A stretch of DNA of 55,379 nt from Actinomycetota bacterium (lineage in GTDB: Bacteria > Actinomycetota > Nitriliruptoria > Nitriliruptorales > Nitriliruptoraceae). Location: the NCBI GenBank assembly GCA_019348135.1, contig JAHWJY010000006.1:1-55379 (forward strand), in the 5' to 3' direction. A program made the translations under genes and the position numbers. Below, piece after piece: positions 8,512 through 17,702 of this stretch (its first letter is position 1; every line of letters begins with the position of its first letter). The notes under the pieces were generated by a model that saw nothing but the letters and a program-made list of their open reading frames with translations, ran no database searches and was not told the origin of the DNA.

Positions 8512-9290
8512 CGGACGCGCTGCTCCTGCTCCCGCCCTCCGAGGGCAAGACCCCCGGTGGGGACGGTCCGCCGTGGCGCGACACGGCCACCGGGACCGGA
8601 CCGCTCGCCCCGGCCCGGGCGGAGCTCGTCGAGGCCCTCGGCCGCGCCCTCCGGAGCCGGCGGGTCGATCCCGCCGACGTCCTGCGCTACGGCAGCGCGG
8701 ACGTGCTCGCCCGCGCGGTCGTGGTCGACCTCGCGGTCGACGCCGCCGCGACCACGCCGGCGGTCGAGCGCTACGCCGGGGTGGTCCTCGAGGCCCTGGA
8801 CCGTGGCTCGCTGCCGGCTGCGGCACGTCGTCGGCTGGACCGCAGCACCTGGTTCGTCTCGGGCCTGTGGGGTCTCGTCGCCGCGACCGACCCGATCCCG
8901 GACTACCGCGTCAAGATCGGCGCCAGGGTGCCGGGGCTGGGCGTCCTCGGGACGTGGTGGCGGCCGCAGGTCACGGCGGCGCTCGACGAGCTCTCGGGCG
9001 GCCGGTTCGTGTGGGACCTGCTCACCACCGAGCACGGGCGCGTCTGGCGGCGCGGCGACGGCGCGCGTGCCGTCGCGACCGTGGCCTTCACCACCCGCTC
9101 ACGCGGCCCCCGCGGGGTGTCGAACTACCACGGCAAGCACCTCAAGGGACGCTTCGCCCGCCACCTCGTCACGACCGGTGCCGCTGACGTCGAGGCCGCC
9201 GCGGGGTTCACCGCCGACGGCTGGGAGCTCGACGCCGGCGCCAGCGCCCTCGCCGGCGACCGCCCCCACCTCGTCTTCACGGCCCCCTGA
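8508..9290 (+). CDS. yaaA: YaaA family peroxide stress protein (DUF328)
   Basis: A 260-residue protein starting with GTG at 8508, with a GTGA overlap with the preceding stop. The N-terminal LLLLPPSEGKT, the central STWFVSGLWGLV and DYRVKIGARVPGLG, and the C-terminal GVSNYHGKHLKGRFARHL are hallmark YaaA segments. In E. coli YaaA lowers intracellular free iron and protects DNA during peroxide stress, and its fold carries a DNA-binding helix-hairpin-helix. Pairing with an alkyltransferase-like protein gene fits a DNA-protection unit. Its stop codon lies inside a perfect hairpin shared with the convergent typA gene. Confidence 0.88.
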   Translation: MTDALLLLPPSEGKTPGGDGPPWRDTATGTGPLAPARAELVEALGRALRSRRVDPADVLRYGSADVLARAVVVDLAVDAAATTPAVERYAGVVLEALDRGSLPAAARRRLDRSTWFVSGLWGLVAATDPIPDYRVKIGARVPGLGVLGTWWRPQVTAALDELSGGRFVWDLLTTEHGRVWRRGDGARAVATVAFTTRSRGPRGVSNYHGKHLKGRFARHLVTTGAADVEAAAGFTADGWELDAGASALAGDRPHLVFTAP

Positions 9291-9301
9291 GCCCGGCGGG
9301 G

Positions 9302-9310
<9 letters not shown>
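9282..9310. terminator. Bidirectional hairpin terminator between yaaA and typA
   Basis: GCCCCCTGA (9282-9290) and TCAGGGGGC (9302-9310) are perfectly complementary over nine bases with an 11-base loop. The stem contains the stop codons of both convergent genes, so one structure can end both transcripts. Confidence 0.55.
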
Positions 9311-11137
<1,827 letters not shown>

Positions 11138-11274
11138 GGCGGTTCTTTCGACTGGCGGGGGCAGCGCGACTCGGTCGGCGCGCCACCTGGCGACGCGGCA
11201 CGGCCCCGGAGGGCGGGCGCGGGGAGGGGTCGCGAGCGCGACCACCGCCCAGGGTACGACACGTTCGCGTGGAC

Positions 11275-11280
11275 TAGCGT
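11275..11280 (+). promoter_or_regulatory. Candidate -10 hexamer TAGCGT
   Basis: TAGCGT followed by CCG lies 35 bases before the GTG of the VOC gene. The same TAGCGTCCG string is found at 13484, 19287 and 30960, each upstream of a gene start. Confidence 0.35.
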
Positions 11281-11315
11281 CCGCCCCGTCGCCACTCCCG
11301 TCCCCGAGGTCGTCC

Positions 11316-11717
11316 GTGTCCGCTCCCGTCCGAGGCACGCTGTCCCACCTCGAGCTGTACGTCTCCGACGTGGAGCGCAGCGTCGACTTCTGGACGTGGA
11401 TCCTGGGGTGGCTCGGCTACGCGCCGTTCCAGGAGTGGGACGAGGGCGTGAGCTTCCGGTCGGGGCCGACCTACCTCGTCTTCGTGCAGGCGCCCGAGGG
11501 CGCCGCGGGGCTCGACCGCCGGGCCGTCGGTCTGAACCACCTCGCCTTCCGGGCCGACTCGCCGGCCGAGGTGGACGAGCTGACGGCGATGCTGCGGGAC
11601 CGCGGGGTGCGGATCCTCTACGAGGACCGCCACCCGCACGCCGGCGGCGAGGACCACTACGCCGTGTTCTTCGAGGACCCCGACGGCCTCAAGGTCGAGG
11701 TCGTCGCGGGCCCCTGA
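11316..11717 (+). CDS. VOC (glyoxalase/bleomycin-resistance fold) family protein
   Basis: A 133-residue protein with GTG start. The two beta-alpha-beta-beta-beta modules are visible: [20 protein letters not shown] and [20 protein letters not shown], with a closing [17 protein letters not shown]. His in the first motif, His in NHLAF and Glu in KVEVV are the usual metal-ligand positions of this superfamily. Members include glyoxalase I, fosfomycin-resistance enzymes and dioxygenases; the sequence does not decide between them. It is monocistronic, divergent from typA. Confidence 0.85.
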   Translation: MSAPVRGTLSHLELYVSDVERSVDFWTWILGWLGYAPFQEWDEGVSFRSGPTYLVFVQAPEGAAGLDRRAVGLNHLAFRADSPAEVDELTAMLRDRGVRILYEDRHPHAGGEDHYAVFFEDPDGLKVEVVAGP

Positions 11718-12035
11718 GGGCGCGCGCCGCCGGGTATGGCCGTTCCGGCCGGTCCCGGAGGCGGCGCCCGGGGGGCCCCGGAGGCACGCAGGACGCGCTG
11801 AACGCGCGCCCGGAAGCCTGGAGCCATCCCGCGCGTTGTCCTCCACGAACCCCGTCGCAGGCTCCCAGCCCGTCCGGCGGTCCACCGGCCGCGATGGCGC
11901 CGGACGGCGATGTGTCCGTTCGTTGGCACCGCAGCGGTCCGCCCTGTCACCCCGCGGTGCAAGGGTGGTACCGCACCACCCGACATCCCGCACGGCGCAC
12001 ACCCGTCCGACCTGAAGCCTGAGGAGGCCCCCCCG
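11718..12035. other. 318-base intergenic region, sigma factor leader
   Basis: No ORF with convincing codon use is seen. The stretch is GC-rich with several short dyads (for instance GGCCGTTCCGGCC near 11739) that could end the VOC transcript. A weak promoter-like pair, CTGTCA at 11944-11949 with GGTACC 17 bases later, resembles the better promoter of the second sigma gene (CTGACA, TACTAT). A strong GAGGAGG ribosome binding site sits at 12021-12027. Confidence 0.4.
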
Positions 12036-13190
12036 ATGAGTTCCACCGATCTCCCCACTGCCGAGGTCGCGGTCCAGGAGCTCCTCGAACGGTCCGAGGA
12101 GCGGGGCTACGTCCTGCTCTCCGAGCTCCAGGACCTGCGCCAGCCCGACCTCCACGACGAGGACTGGGTCGACAACGCCATCTCGAGCGCCCGCAGCGAG
12201 GGCCTCGAGGTCATCGACGACGTCGCGGACGACGCTCCCGAGGAGACGCTCGTCCCCACCCAGCTCACCACCGACCTCGTGCGTCAGTACCTGAACGACG
12301 CCGGCCGCCACGCCCTCCTCACCAAGGAGGACGAGGCCGACCTCGCCAAGCGCTACCAGGCGGGGCTCCACGCCGACCGCATGCTCGCCGACGGCGCCGA
12401 CCTGAAGGCCAAGCGCCGTGCGCAGCTGCAGATGATCAGCCGCGACGGGGCCCGCGCCAAGGAGCGCATGGTCCAGGCGAACCTCCGCCTCGTGGTGCCC
12501 CAGGCCCGCAAGTTCTCCGGCCGTGACCTCGACTTCATCGAGCTCATCCAGGAGGGCAACCTCGGCCTGCTGCGTGCCGTCGAGAAGTTCGACCACACCA
12601 AGGGCTACAAGTTCTCGACCTACGCCGTGTGGTGGATCCGTCAGGCCCTCCAGCGCGGTGTCGCCTCCAAGGCGCGCACGATCCGCGTCCCCGCCCACGT
12701 GTGGGAGCTCTACGGCAAGCTCCGCGCCGCCGAGCTGCGCCTGCGCCAGAGCAAGGGCGCCGACCCCACCGAGGAGGAGATCGCGGCCGAGGTCGACCTC
12801 ACCCCCGAGCGCGTCCGCGAGGTGCGCGAGGCGATGCAGGACCTCGTCTCCCTCGACCGCCCGATCGGCGAGGACGGCGACGCCACCATGGGCGACCTCA
12901 TCGCCGACGCCGACTCGGTCGATCCGGCGGACACGGCCCAGGAGGTCGACGCGCTGTCGCAGATCGAGGCGGCGCTCGACGCCCTCGACGAGCGCGAGCG
13001 CATCATCCTGATCCTGCGCTTCGGCCTGAACGGCGAGGAGCCCCAGACGCTCGAGCAGATCGGCGAGCACTTCGGGTTGACCCGCGAGCGCATCCGCCAG
13101 ATGCAGAACCGGGCCCTCGCGAAGCTGCGGCACCCCTCGCGGGCCCACAACCTCACCGGGCTGCTGTCCGTGCTCGACCGCGCGGCCTGA
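12036..13190 (+). CDS. Primary-type sigma-70 factor, paralogue 1
   Basis: A 384-residue sigma factor; ATG 12036 follows GAGGAGG by eight bases. N-terminal residues 10-60 form a 1.1-like module (ELLERSEERGYVLLSELQ). Region 1.2 is LVRQYLNDAGRHALLTKEDE. Region 2 holds LRLVVPQARKFSGRDLDFIE and FDHTKGYKFSTYAVWWIRQA, the core-binding and -10-recognition helices. Region 3 begins RVPAHVWELYGKL, and region 4 has TLEQIGEHFGLTRERIRQMQ. The usual IRQIE of region 4.2 is changed to IRQMQNRAL. A second factor of the same length lies 2.5 kb away, so this is likely a duplicate in which one copy has diverged. Confidence 0.93.
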   Translation: MSSTDLPTAEVAVQELLERSEERGYVLLSELQDLRQPDLHDEDWVDNAISSARSEGLEVIDDVADDAPEETLVPTQLTTDLVRQYLNDAGRHALLTKEDEADLAKRYQAGLHADRMLADGADLKAKRRAQLQMISRDGARAKERMVQANLRLVVPQARKFSGRDLDFIELIQEGNLGLLRAVEKFDHTKGYKFSTYAVWWIRQALQRGVASKARTIRVPAHVWELYGKLRAAELRLRQSKGADPTEEEIAAEVDLTPERVREVREAMQDLVSLDRPIGEDGDATMGDLIADADSVDPADTAQEVDALSQIEAALDALDERERIILILRFGLNGEEPQTLEQIGEHFGLTRERIRQMQNRALAKLRHPSRAHNLTGLLSVLDRAA

Positions 13191-13200
13191 GCCCACGGGG

Positions 13201-13230
13201 TTGGACGCGAAGGTGAGGCTCACCTAACTT
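13201..13230 (+). promoter_or_regulatory. Promoter with IdeR/DtxR-type iron box, bfd-bfr
   Basis: The dyad AGGTGAGGCTCACCT (13211-13225), extended to the 19-mer at 13209-13227, matches about 15 of 19 positions of the actinobacterial IdeR/DtxR consensus. It lies between TTGGAC (13201-13206) and TAACTT (13225-13230), 18 bases apart, which look like -35 and -10 elements. An iron-loaded repressor or activator bound here would cover the promoter. TAACTT ends seven bases before ATG 13238, so the transcript may be leaderless. Confidence 0.75.
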
Positions 13231-13237
13231 CGCGGCC

Positions 13238-13483
13238 ATGATCGTGTGCCACTGCCGGGTCGTGAGCGACCGCGACATCCGTTCGGCCATCGCCTGCGGC
13301 GCCGCCGGCGTGTGCGCCGTGGCCGAGACCTGTGGCGTCGGGGTGCGCTGCGGTGGCTGTCTGCCGGCCGTCCGGGAACTGCTCTCCGAGCACGGTCTGC
13401 CCACGGACGAGCACCTGACGCCACGGCTGCTGCGCTCGGAGCTGCTCGCGGCCCGGGCGCCGGCCGAGCAGGCCACGGCCTAG
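13238..13483 (+). CDS. bfd: Bacterioferritin-associated [2Fe-2S] ferredoxin
   Basis: An 81-residue protein with MIVCHCRVVSDRDIRSAI and GVGVRCGGCLPAVRELL. Cys4 and Cys6 with the later CGGC supply the four cysteines of a Bfd-type [2Fe-2S] cluster (pattern CxC...CxxC), and length fits the BFD-like domain. In other bacteria Bfd donates electrons to bacterioferritin to release stored iron. Here bfr follows 40 bases downstream and an IdeR-like box lies directly upstream, so the pair is very likely iron regulated. No Shine-Dalgarno sequence is present before ATG. Confidence 0.9.
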   Translation: MIVCHCRVVSDRDIRSAIACGAAGVCAVAETCGVGVRCGGCLPAVRELLSEHGLPTDEHLTPRLLRSELLAARAPAEQATA

Positions 13484-13489
13484 TAGCGT
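13484..13489 (+). promoter_or_regulatory. Candidate -10 hexamer TAGCGT, bfr
   Basis: TAGCGT starts right after the bfd stop codon, 34 bases before the bfr ATG. It could give bfr its own transcript besides read-through from the bfd promoter. No clear -35 is seen. Confidence 0.3.
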
Positions 13490-13522
13490 CCGGGAGCCCG
13501 TACCTCAGACCCGGAGCGACGC

Positions 13523-14002
13523 ATGCAGGGTGACGCCGAGATCGGTGAGTTCCTCAACGAGCACCTCACCGCCGAGCTGACCGCGATCAACCAGTACTTC
13601 CTGAACGCGAAGATGCTGCAGAACTGGGGTCTCCCCGGGCTCGCCAAGCAGTTCCGCGACCTGTCCTTCGACGAGATGCGGGACGCCGAGGAGCTGATGG
13701 ACCGCATCCTGTACTACGAGGGACATCCCAACCTGCAGCGTCTCGACCCCATCTCCATCGGCGAGACGCCGCTCGAGATGATCCAGCTCGGGCTGGAGCT
13801 CGAGCTCGAGGCGATCGCCCGTCTCAAGCGCGGGGTCGAGCTCACCGTCGCGCGCTCGGACCACGGCACCCGCGAGCTCCTCGCCGGGATGCTGGTCGAG
13901 GAGGAGGAGCACGCCGACCGTTTCGAGTCCCAGCTCGAGGCCATCGGCCACATCGGCATCGAGAACTACCTCGCCCGGTACGGCTTCCCCGAGTCCACGT
14001 AG
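13523..14002 (+). CDS. bfr: Bacterioferritin
   Basis: A 159-residue iron-storage protein, start ATG 13523 with CGGAG upstream. It opens MQGDAEIGEFLNEHLTAELT like other bacterioferritins, and Met52 (FDEMRD), the axial haem ligand, is kept. The ferroxidase centre residues Glu18, Glu51, Glu94, Glu127 and His130 are all in place by E. coli numbering, but His54 is replaced by Asp (DEMRDAEEL instead of DEMRHAEE). The protein should assemble as a 24-mer shell storing ferric mineral. It lies downstream of bfd and the iron box. Confidence 0.94.
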   Translation: MQGDAEIGEFLNEHLTAELTAINQYFLNAKMLQNWGLPGLAKQFRDLSFDEMRDAEELMDRILYYEGHPNLQRLDPISIGETPLEMIQLGLELELEAIARLKRGVELTVARSDHGTRELLAGMLVEEEEHADRFESQLEAIGHIGIENYLARYGFPEST

Positions 14003-14033
14003 GCACGGCCGACCGGACCGAGGCGTCACCGCG

Positions 14034-15410
14034 ATGGACCTGGCCCAACGAACCACCCGACGTCTGCTCGTCGTCGTGGCCGCCGTCGTGGTGGTCACCG
14101 TCGCGGGGCTGATCGTGCTGTGGCCGTCGGCGGACGAGCTGCCGGCGGTCCCCGACGCCCCCGAGGCGCTCCTCGACGGCACGATCGGGTCGGTGGAGCT
14201 CTACGAGACCGAGCCCGACGAGATCGCCGGCCTGTCGGGGGAGGCCGCGCGCATAGAGGTCGAGCTCACCTCCGGGCCCGACGCCGGCGAGACCGTCCTG
14301 ATCGACACGCCCACGGACGGCTACCCGACGTTCCGCGTCGGCGACCGGGTGAAGCTGTCCTCCTCCGAGCTGTCGCCCGGGGTGGAGGAGTTCTACATCG
14401 TCGACTTCCAGCGCACGCCGGCGCTGATGCTCCTCGCCGCGCTCTTCATCGGGCTCGTGCTCGTGGTGGGCCGCTGGCACGGCGCGCGCTCGCTCCTCGG
14501 GCTCGGGCTGTCGCTGCTCATCGTCACCCAGTTCATCGTGCCCGGCATCCTCAGCGGCCAGCGCCCGGCGCTGATCGCGCTGTTCGGTGCCCTGGCGGTG
14601 ATGCTCGTCACGCTCTACCTCGCCCACGGCGTGAACGAGATGACGACCGTGGCCGTGATCGGCACGGCCGCCGCGCTCGCGGTCACGATCGGGTTCGGGA
14701 TGCTCTTCATCGAGCGTGCCAAGCTCACCGGCTTCTCCTCGGAGGAGGCGAACCTCGCGCGGTTCGCCGTCGAGGGCCTCGACCTCCAGGGGCTCGTGCT
14801 CGCCGGGCTCATCATCGCGGCCCTGGGCGTGCTCGACGACGTCACGGTGTCCCAGGCCTCGACCGTGTTCGCCCTCCACGACGCCGATCCGCGCCAGCCC
14901 TTCGGCCAGCTGTTCGGGCGCGCGATGAAGGTCGGTCGCGACCACATCGCGTCGACCGTGAACACGCTCTTCCTCGCCTACGCCGGCGCGTCGCTCGCGC
15001 TGCTCGTCGTCTTCTCCACCGGCGGGCTCGCGGTGGGGGAGGTCGTCAACGCCGAGATCCTCGCCGAGGAGATCGTCAAGACCCTCGTCGGATCGCTGGG
15101 GCTCGTCTCGGCCGTGCCGTTCACGACCGCGCTGGCCGCCACCGTGGCCGTCCGCCGGCCGCTCGGGGCGCCGCCCCTGGCCGGCGCGCACCTCCACCGC
15201 CACGGGGGTCACGGCCCCGGGGAGGCGGCCAGCGCGCACCCCGCGGGGCCGTCGACGCCGCGTCCGGACGCGGCGTCGCCGGACGATCCGGACCTCTCGG
15301 ACGAGGACCGGGCGCACCGGTCGTGGATCAACTACCTCCGGGAGGGCAGCCAGGGCGGCGACGTGCCCCCCGCGCCGGAACGGGACCAGGACCCGCAGGA
15401 CGACCGCTGA
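14034..15410 (+). CDS. YibE/F family multi-pass membrane protein
   Basis: A 458-residue membrane protein. One helix at about residues 10-30 is followed by an extracytoplasmic beta-rich region (GTIGSVELYETEPDEIAG, GDRVKLSSSE). Then come about seven helices with MLLAALFIGLVLVVGRWHGA, VLDDVTVSQASTVFALHDAD and VNTLFLAYAGASLALLVVF, which are diagnostic of the YibE/F family. The C-terminal hundred residues are a hydrophilic His/Pro-rich tail (HLHRHGGHG). The family has no proven function; transport has been proposed for some members. The gene is 31 bases downstream of bfr and may be in the same transcript. Confidence 0.88.
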   Translation: MDLAQRTTRRLLVVVAAVVVVTVAGLIVLWPSADELPAVPDAPEALLDGTIGSVELYETEPDEIAGLSGEAARIEVELTSGPDAGETVLIDTPTDGYPTFRVGDRVKLSSSELSPGVEEFYIVDFQRTPALMLLAALFIGLVLVVGRWHGARSLLGLGLSLLIVTQFIVPGILSGQRPALIALFGALAVMLVTLYLAHGVNEMTTVAVIGTAAALAVTIGFGMLFIERAKLTGFSSEEANLARFAVEGLDLQGLVLAGLIIAALGVLDDVTVSQASTVFALHDADPRQPFGQLFGRAMKVGRDHIASTVNTLFLAYAGASLALLVVFSTGGLAVGEVVNAEILAEEIVKTLVGSLGLVSAVPFTTALAATVAVRRPLGAPPLAGAHLHRHGGHGPGEAASAHPAGPSTPRPDAASPDDPDLSDEDRAHRSWINYLREGSQGGDVPPAPERDQDPQDDR

Positions 15411-15419
15411 CGGGGCAGG

Positions 15420-15438
15420 GACGCCGGCCGCGGGCGTC
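15420..15438 (+). terminator. Candidate hairpin terminator after YibE/F gene
   Basis: GACGCC (15420-15425) pairs with GGCGTC (15433-15438) over a seven-base loop, ten bases after the stop codon. Confidence 0.35.
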
Positions 15439-15465
15439 GAAATCCCCCGTCGCGGGCCTCCCTCG

Positions 15466-15494
15466 CTGACACCCTGGCCGGAGGTCCGTACTAT
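15466..15494 (+). promoter_or_regulatory. Sigma-70-type promoter of sigma factor paralogue 2
   Basis: CTGACA (15466-15471) and TACTAT (15489-15494) are 17 bases apart, the best match to a vegetative promoter in the window. Transcription would begin near 15501 and give a leader of about 160 bases before the sigma gene ATG. Confidence 0.6.
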
Positions 15495-15658
15495 CGCGGC
15501 TGGTGCCCACACGTGAGTGCGGGAGCCGTCGCCTGACGACACACCCGGATCCGCGGAACTCCCCGTTCCCGCGTGCGTTCGCAAGAGCCAGCCACGACCC
15601 CCTTTCCGCCTTCAGGCGGCCGCCTGCGCCGCCGATGAGATTTGCGAGAACACCGCCG

Positions 15659-16813
15659 ATGGATGAGACGGACACCTTGACGGACGTGACGCCGATCTCC
15701 GAGCTCTTCGAGCGGGGGGCCAGCCGTGGCTACGTCCTGCTCTCGGAGCTGCAGGAGCTGTTCGACCCGCTGGTCCACACGGACAACTGGGTCGACGACG
15801 CCGCCCAGCGCGCCCGCGACCTCGGCATGCAGGTGCTCGACGACCTCGTCGAGGACGCCGACCGCCCCGAGGCCACCCCGCTGTCGGCCAGCAACGACTC
15901 GGTCCGCCAGTACCTGAACGAGATCGGCCGCACCGACCTGCTCACGCCCGAGCAGGAGGTCGACCTCGCCAAGCGCTACCAGGCCGGCCTCGCCGCGGCG
16001 GCGCTGCTCGGCGCGAGCCCGAAGCTCACCCCCCGCCGCAAGGCCCAGCTCAACATGGTCAAGCGCGGCGGTGAGCGCGCCAAGGACCACATGATCCGGG
16101 CGAACCTCCGCCTCGTCGTGTCCGTGGCCCGCAAGTTCCGCGGCCGTGGCGTGGACCTGCTCTCGCTCATCCAGGAGGGCAACCTCGGCCTCATCCGTGG
16201 TGTCGAGAAGTTCGACCACACCAAGGGCTACAAGTTCTCGACCTACGCCACCTGGTGGATCCGCCAGGCCCTCCAGCGTGGGCTCGCCAACACCGGCCGC
16301 ACCGTCCGTCTCCCCGTGCACGTGCACGAGCTGATGGGCAAGGTCCGCTACGCCGAGTTCGCGCTCCTGCAGCAGCTCGGCCGCGAGCCCTCCGAGGGCG
16401 AGATCGCCGCCGAGCTCGGCCTGCCGGTCGAGCGGCTGCGTGAGGTCCGCCTCGCCGCCCAGGACGTCGCGTCGCTCGACAAGCCGATCGGCGAGGACGG
16501 CGACGCCACCATGGGCGAGCTCGTCGCCGACGAGGACGCCATCGACCCCGAGGGTGCCGCCACCGCGGTGCTCGCCCAGCGCGAGGTCGCCCGCGCCCTC
16601 GCCGCGCTCACCGACCGCGAGCGCACCGTCCTGATGCTCCGCTACGGGCTCATGGACGGCGAGGAGCACACCCTCGAGGACATCGGCGCCCAGTTCGGGC
16701 TGACGCGCGAACGCATACGGCAGATCGAGAAGAAGACCCTCACCAAGCTCCGCCACCCCAGCCGCGGCTTCCAGCTCCGCGGCCTGCTCGACAGTGTCGA
16801 TGCTCCGAGCTGA
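15659..16813 (+). CDS. Primary-type sigma-70 factor, paralogue 2
   Basis: A 384-residue sigma factor, exactly as long as the one at 12036. ATG 15659 is chosen because the N-terminus then aligns with paralogue 1; ATG 15635 is an alternative. It has ELFERGASRGYVLLSELQ, region 1.2 SVRQYLNEIGRTDLLTPEQE, region 2 LRLVVSVARKFRGRGVDLLS and FDHTKGYKFSTYATWWIRQA, and the canonical region 4.2 TRERIRQIEKKTLTKLRHPS. Of the two paralogues this one is closer to classical RpoD/SigA in region 4. A strong promoter lies upstream and a long hairpin terminator follows. It may be the housekeeping or principal group 2 sigma factor. Confidence 0.93.
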   Translation: MDETDTLTDVTPISELFERGASRGYVLLSELQELFDPLVHTDNWVDDAAQRARDLGMQVLDDLVEDADRPEATPLSASNDSVRQYLNEIGRTDLLTPEQEVDLAKRYQAGLAAAALLGASPKLTPRRKAQLNMVKRGGERAKDHMIRANLRLVVSVARKFRGRGVDLLSLIQEGNLGLIRGVEKFDHTKGYKFSTYATWWIRQALQRGLANTGRTVRLPVHVHELMGKVRYAEFALLQQLGREPSEGEIAAELGLPVERLREVRLAAQDVASLDKPIGEDGDATMGELVADEDAIDPEGAATAVLAQREVARALAALTDRERTVLMLRYGLMDGEEHTLEDIGAQFGLTRERIRQIEKKTLTKLRHPSRGFQLRGLLDSVDAPS

Positions 16814-16834
16814 GGCTCGGCCAGACGGTTCGAT

Positions 16835-16868
16835 GAACGCCCCGACCGGGATACCGGCCGGGGCGTTC
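16835..16868. terminator. Bidirectional terminator between sigma gene and PP2C gene
   Basis: GAACGCCCCG-A-CCGG pairs with CCGG-C-CGGGGCGTTC around a four-base loop (GATA), giving 14 pairs with one mismatch. It lies 21 bases after the sigma stop and 16 bases from the convergent phosphatase stop. The stem runs into A/T at its foot on both sides, so it can serve both genes. Confidence 0.75.
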
Positions 16869-16884
16869 ACGGTTGCGGCCGGCG

Positions 16885-17583
16885 TCAGACCTCGATGACG
16901 ATGCAGGTGATGTTGTCGACGCCGCCGTGGTCGAGGGCGCTCGCGATCAGCTCGTCGCACAGCGTCTGGGCGTCGGCGTCCTTGGCGAGGATGTCGCGGA
17001 TCTCGCGGTCGTCGAGCATGTCCGTGAGGCCGTCGGTGCACAGCAGGATCTTGTCGCCGGCGTTCAGGTCGACCTCGGCCGCCTCGGGCTCGACCTCCTT
17101 GGAGGAGCCGATGGCCTGCGTGAGGCTGCGGCCGCCCTGGCCACCCCACACGTGGTCCTCGGTCACGCGCACGAACCGGTCGACGGCGAGGACGTAGGCG
17201 CGGCTGTCGCCGATGTGCGCGCACGTCATCGTGCCGTCGTCCTCGTCGAGGTGGACGACGACGGCCGTCGTGCCCATGCCGCGCTTCTCGGGCTCGGTCG
17301 TCGCCGTGGCGACCACGGCCTCGTGGGCGGCGACGAGCGCGTCGGTCAGGGCCTTCATGCGGTCGGCGGCGTCGAGGGCGCCGTTGGACAGGGCCCGGTC
17401 GAGCGCGGCGACGGCCTCGCGGGACGCGACCTCGCCGGAGGGGTGGCCCCCCATGCCGTCCGCGACGACGAACAGACGACGGTCCTCGTCCTCGAGGTAG
17501 GAGTCCTCGTTCTTCTCACGGCGGCGCCCGACATCGCTGCCCGAGCCGCTGCGCACGTGTCCCACTTCCACTGACGTCTCCAT
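16885..17583 (-). CDS. PP2C-family Ser/Thr protein phosphatase
   Basis: A 232-residue single-domain PPM/PP2C phosphatase. Motifs in order: SDVGRRREKNEDSYL (Asp and Glu metal ligands), LFVVADGMGGHPSGEVAS, GMGTTAVVVHL, AHIGDSRAYVL, LLCTDGLTDML and the final GGVDNITCIVIEV. The DG and DN metal-binding Asp residues are all present, so it should be an active Mn/Mg-dependent enzyme reversing Ser/Thr kinase signalling, like PstP. The ATG at 17583 is preferred over the longer frame. A PknB-like kinase lies at 40511, and the PBP4 gene is divergent. Confidence 0.93.
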   Translation of the reverse strand: METSVEVGHVRSGSGSDVGRRREKNEDSYLEDEDRRLFVVADGMGGHPSGEVASREAVAALDRALSNGALDAADRMKALTDALVAAHEAVVATATTEPEKRGMGTTAVVVHLDEDDGTMTCAHIGDSRAYVLAVDRFVRVTEDHVWGGQGGRSLTQAIGSSKEVEPEAAEVDLNAGDKILLCTDGLTDMLDDREIRDILAKDADAQTLCDELIASALDHGGVDNITCIVIEV

Positions 17584-17688
17584 CCCGGAGGGCACGGTAG
17601 ACGGACCCGCCCGGAACGCCCGGTCACGGGAGGGTCGAACGGGCACCTCCCGCAGGGCACGTCCGGACGTCCCCGGGGCCCCGCTCGG

Positions 17689-17694
17689 TACGCT
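17689..17694 (+). promoter_or_regulatory. Candidate -10 of leaderless promoter, PBP4 gene
   Basis: TACGCT ends eight bases before ATG 17703 and no Shine-Dalgarno sequence is seen between them. Confidence 0.4.
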
Positions 17695-17702
17695 CCCGGC
17701 CG

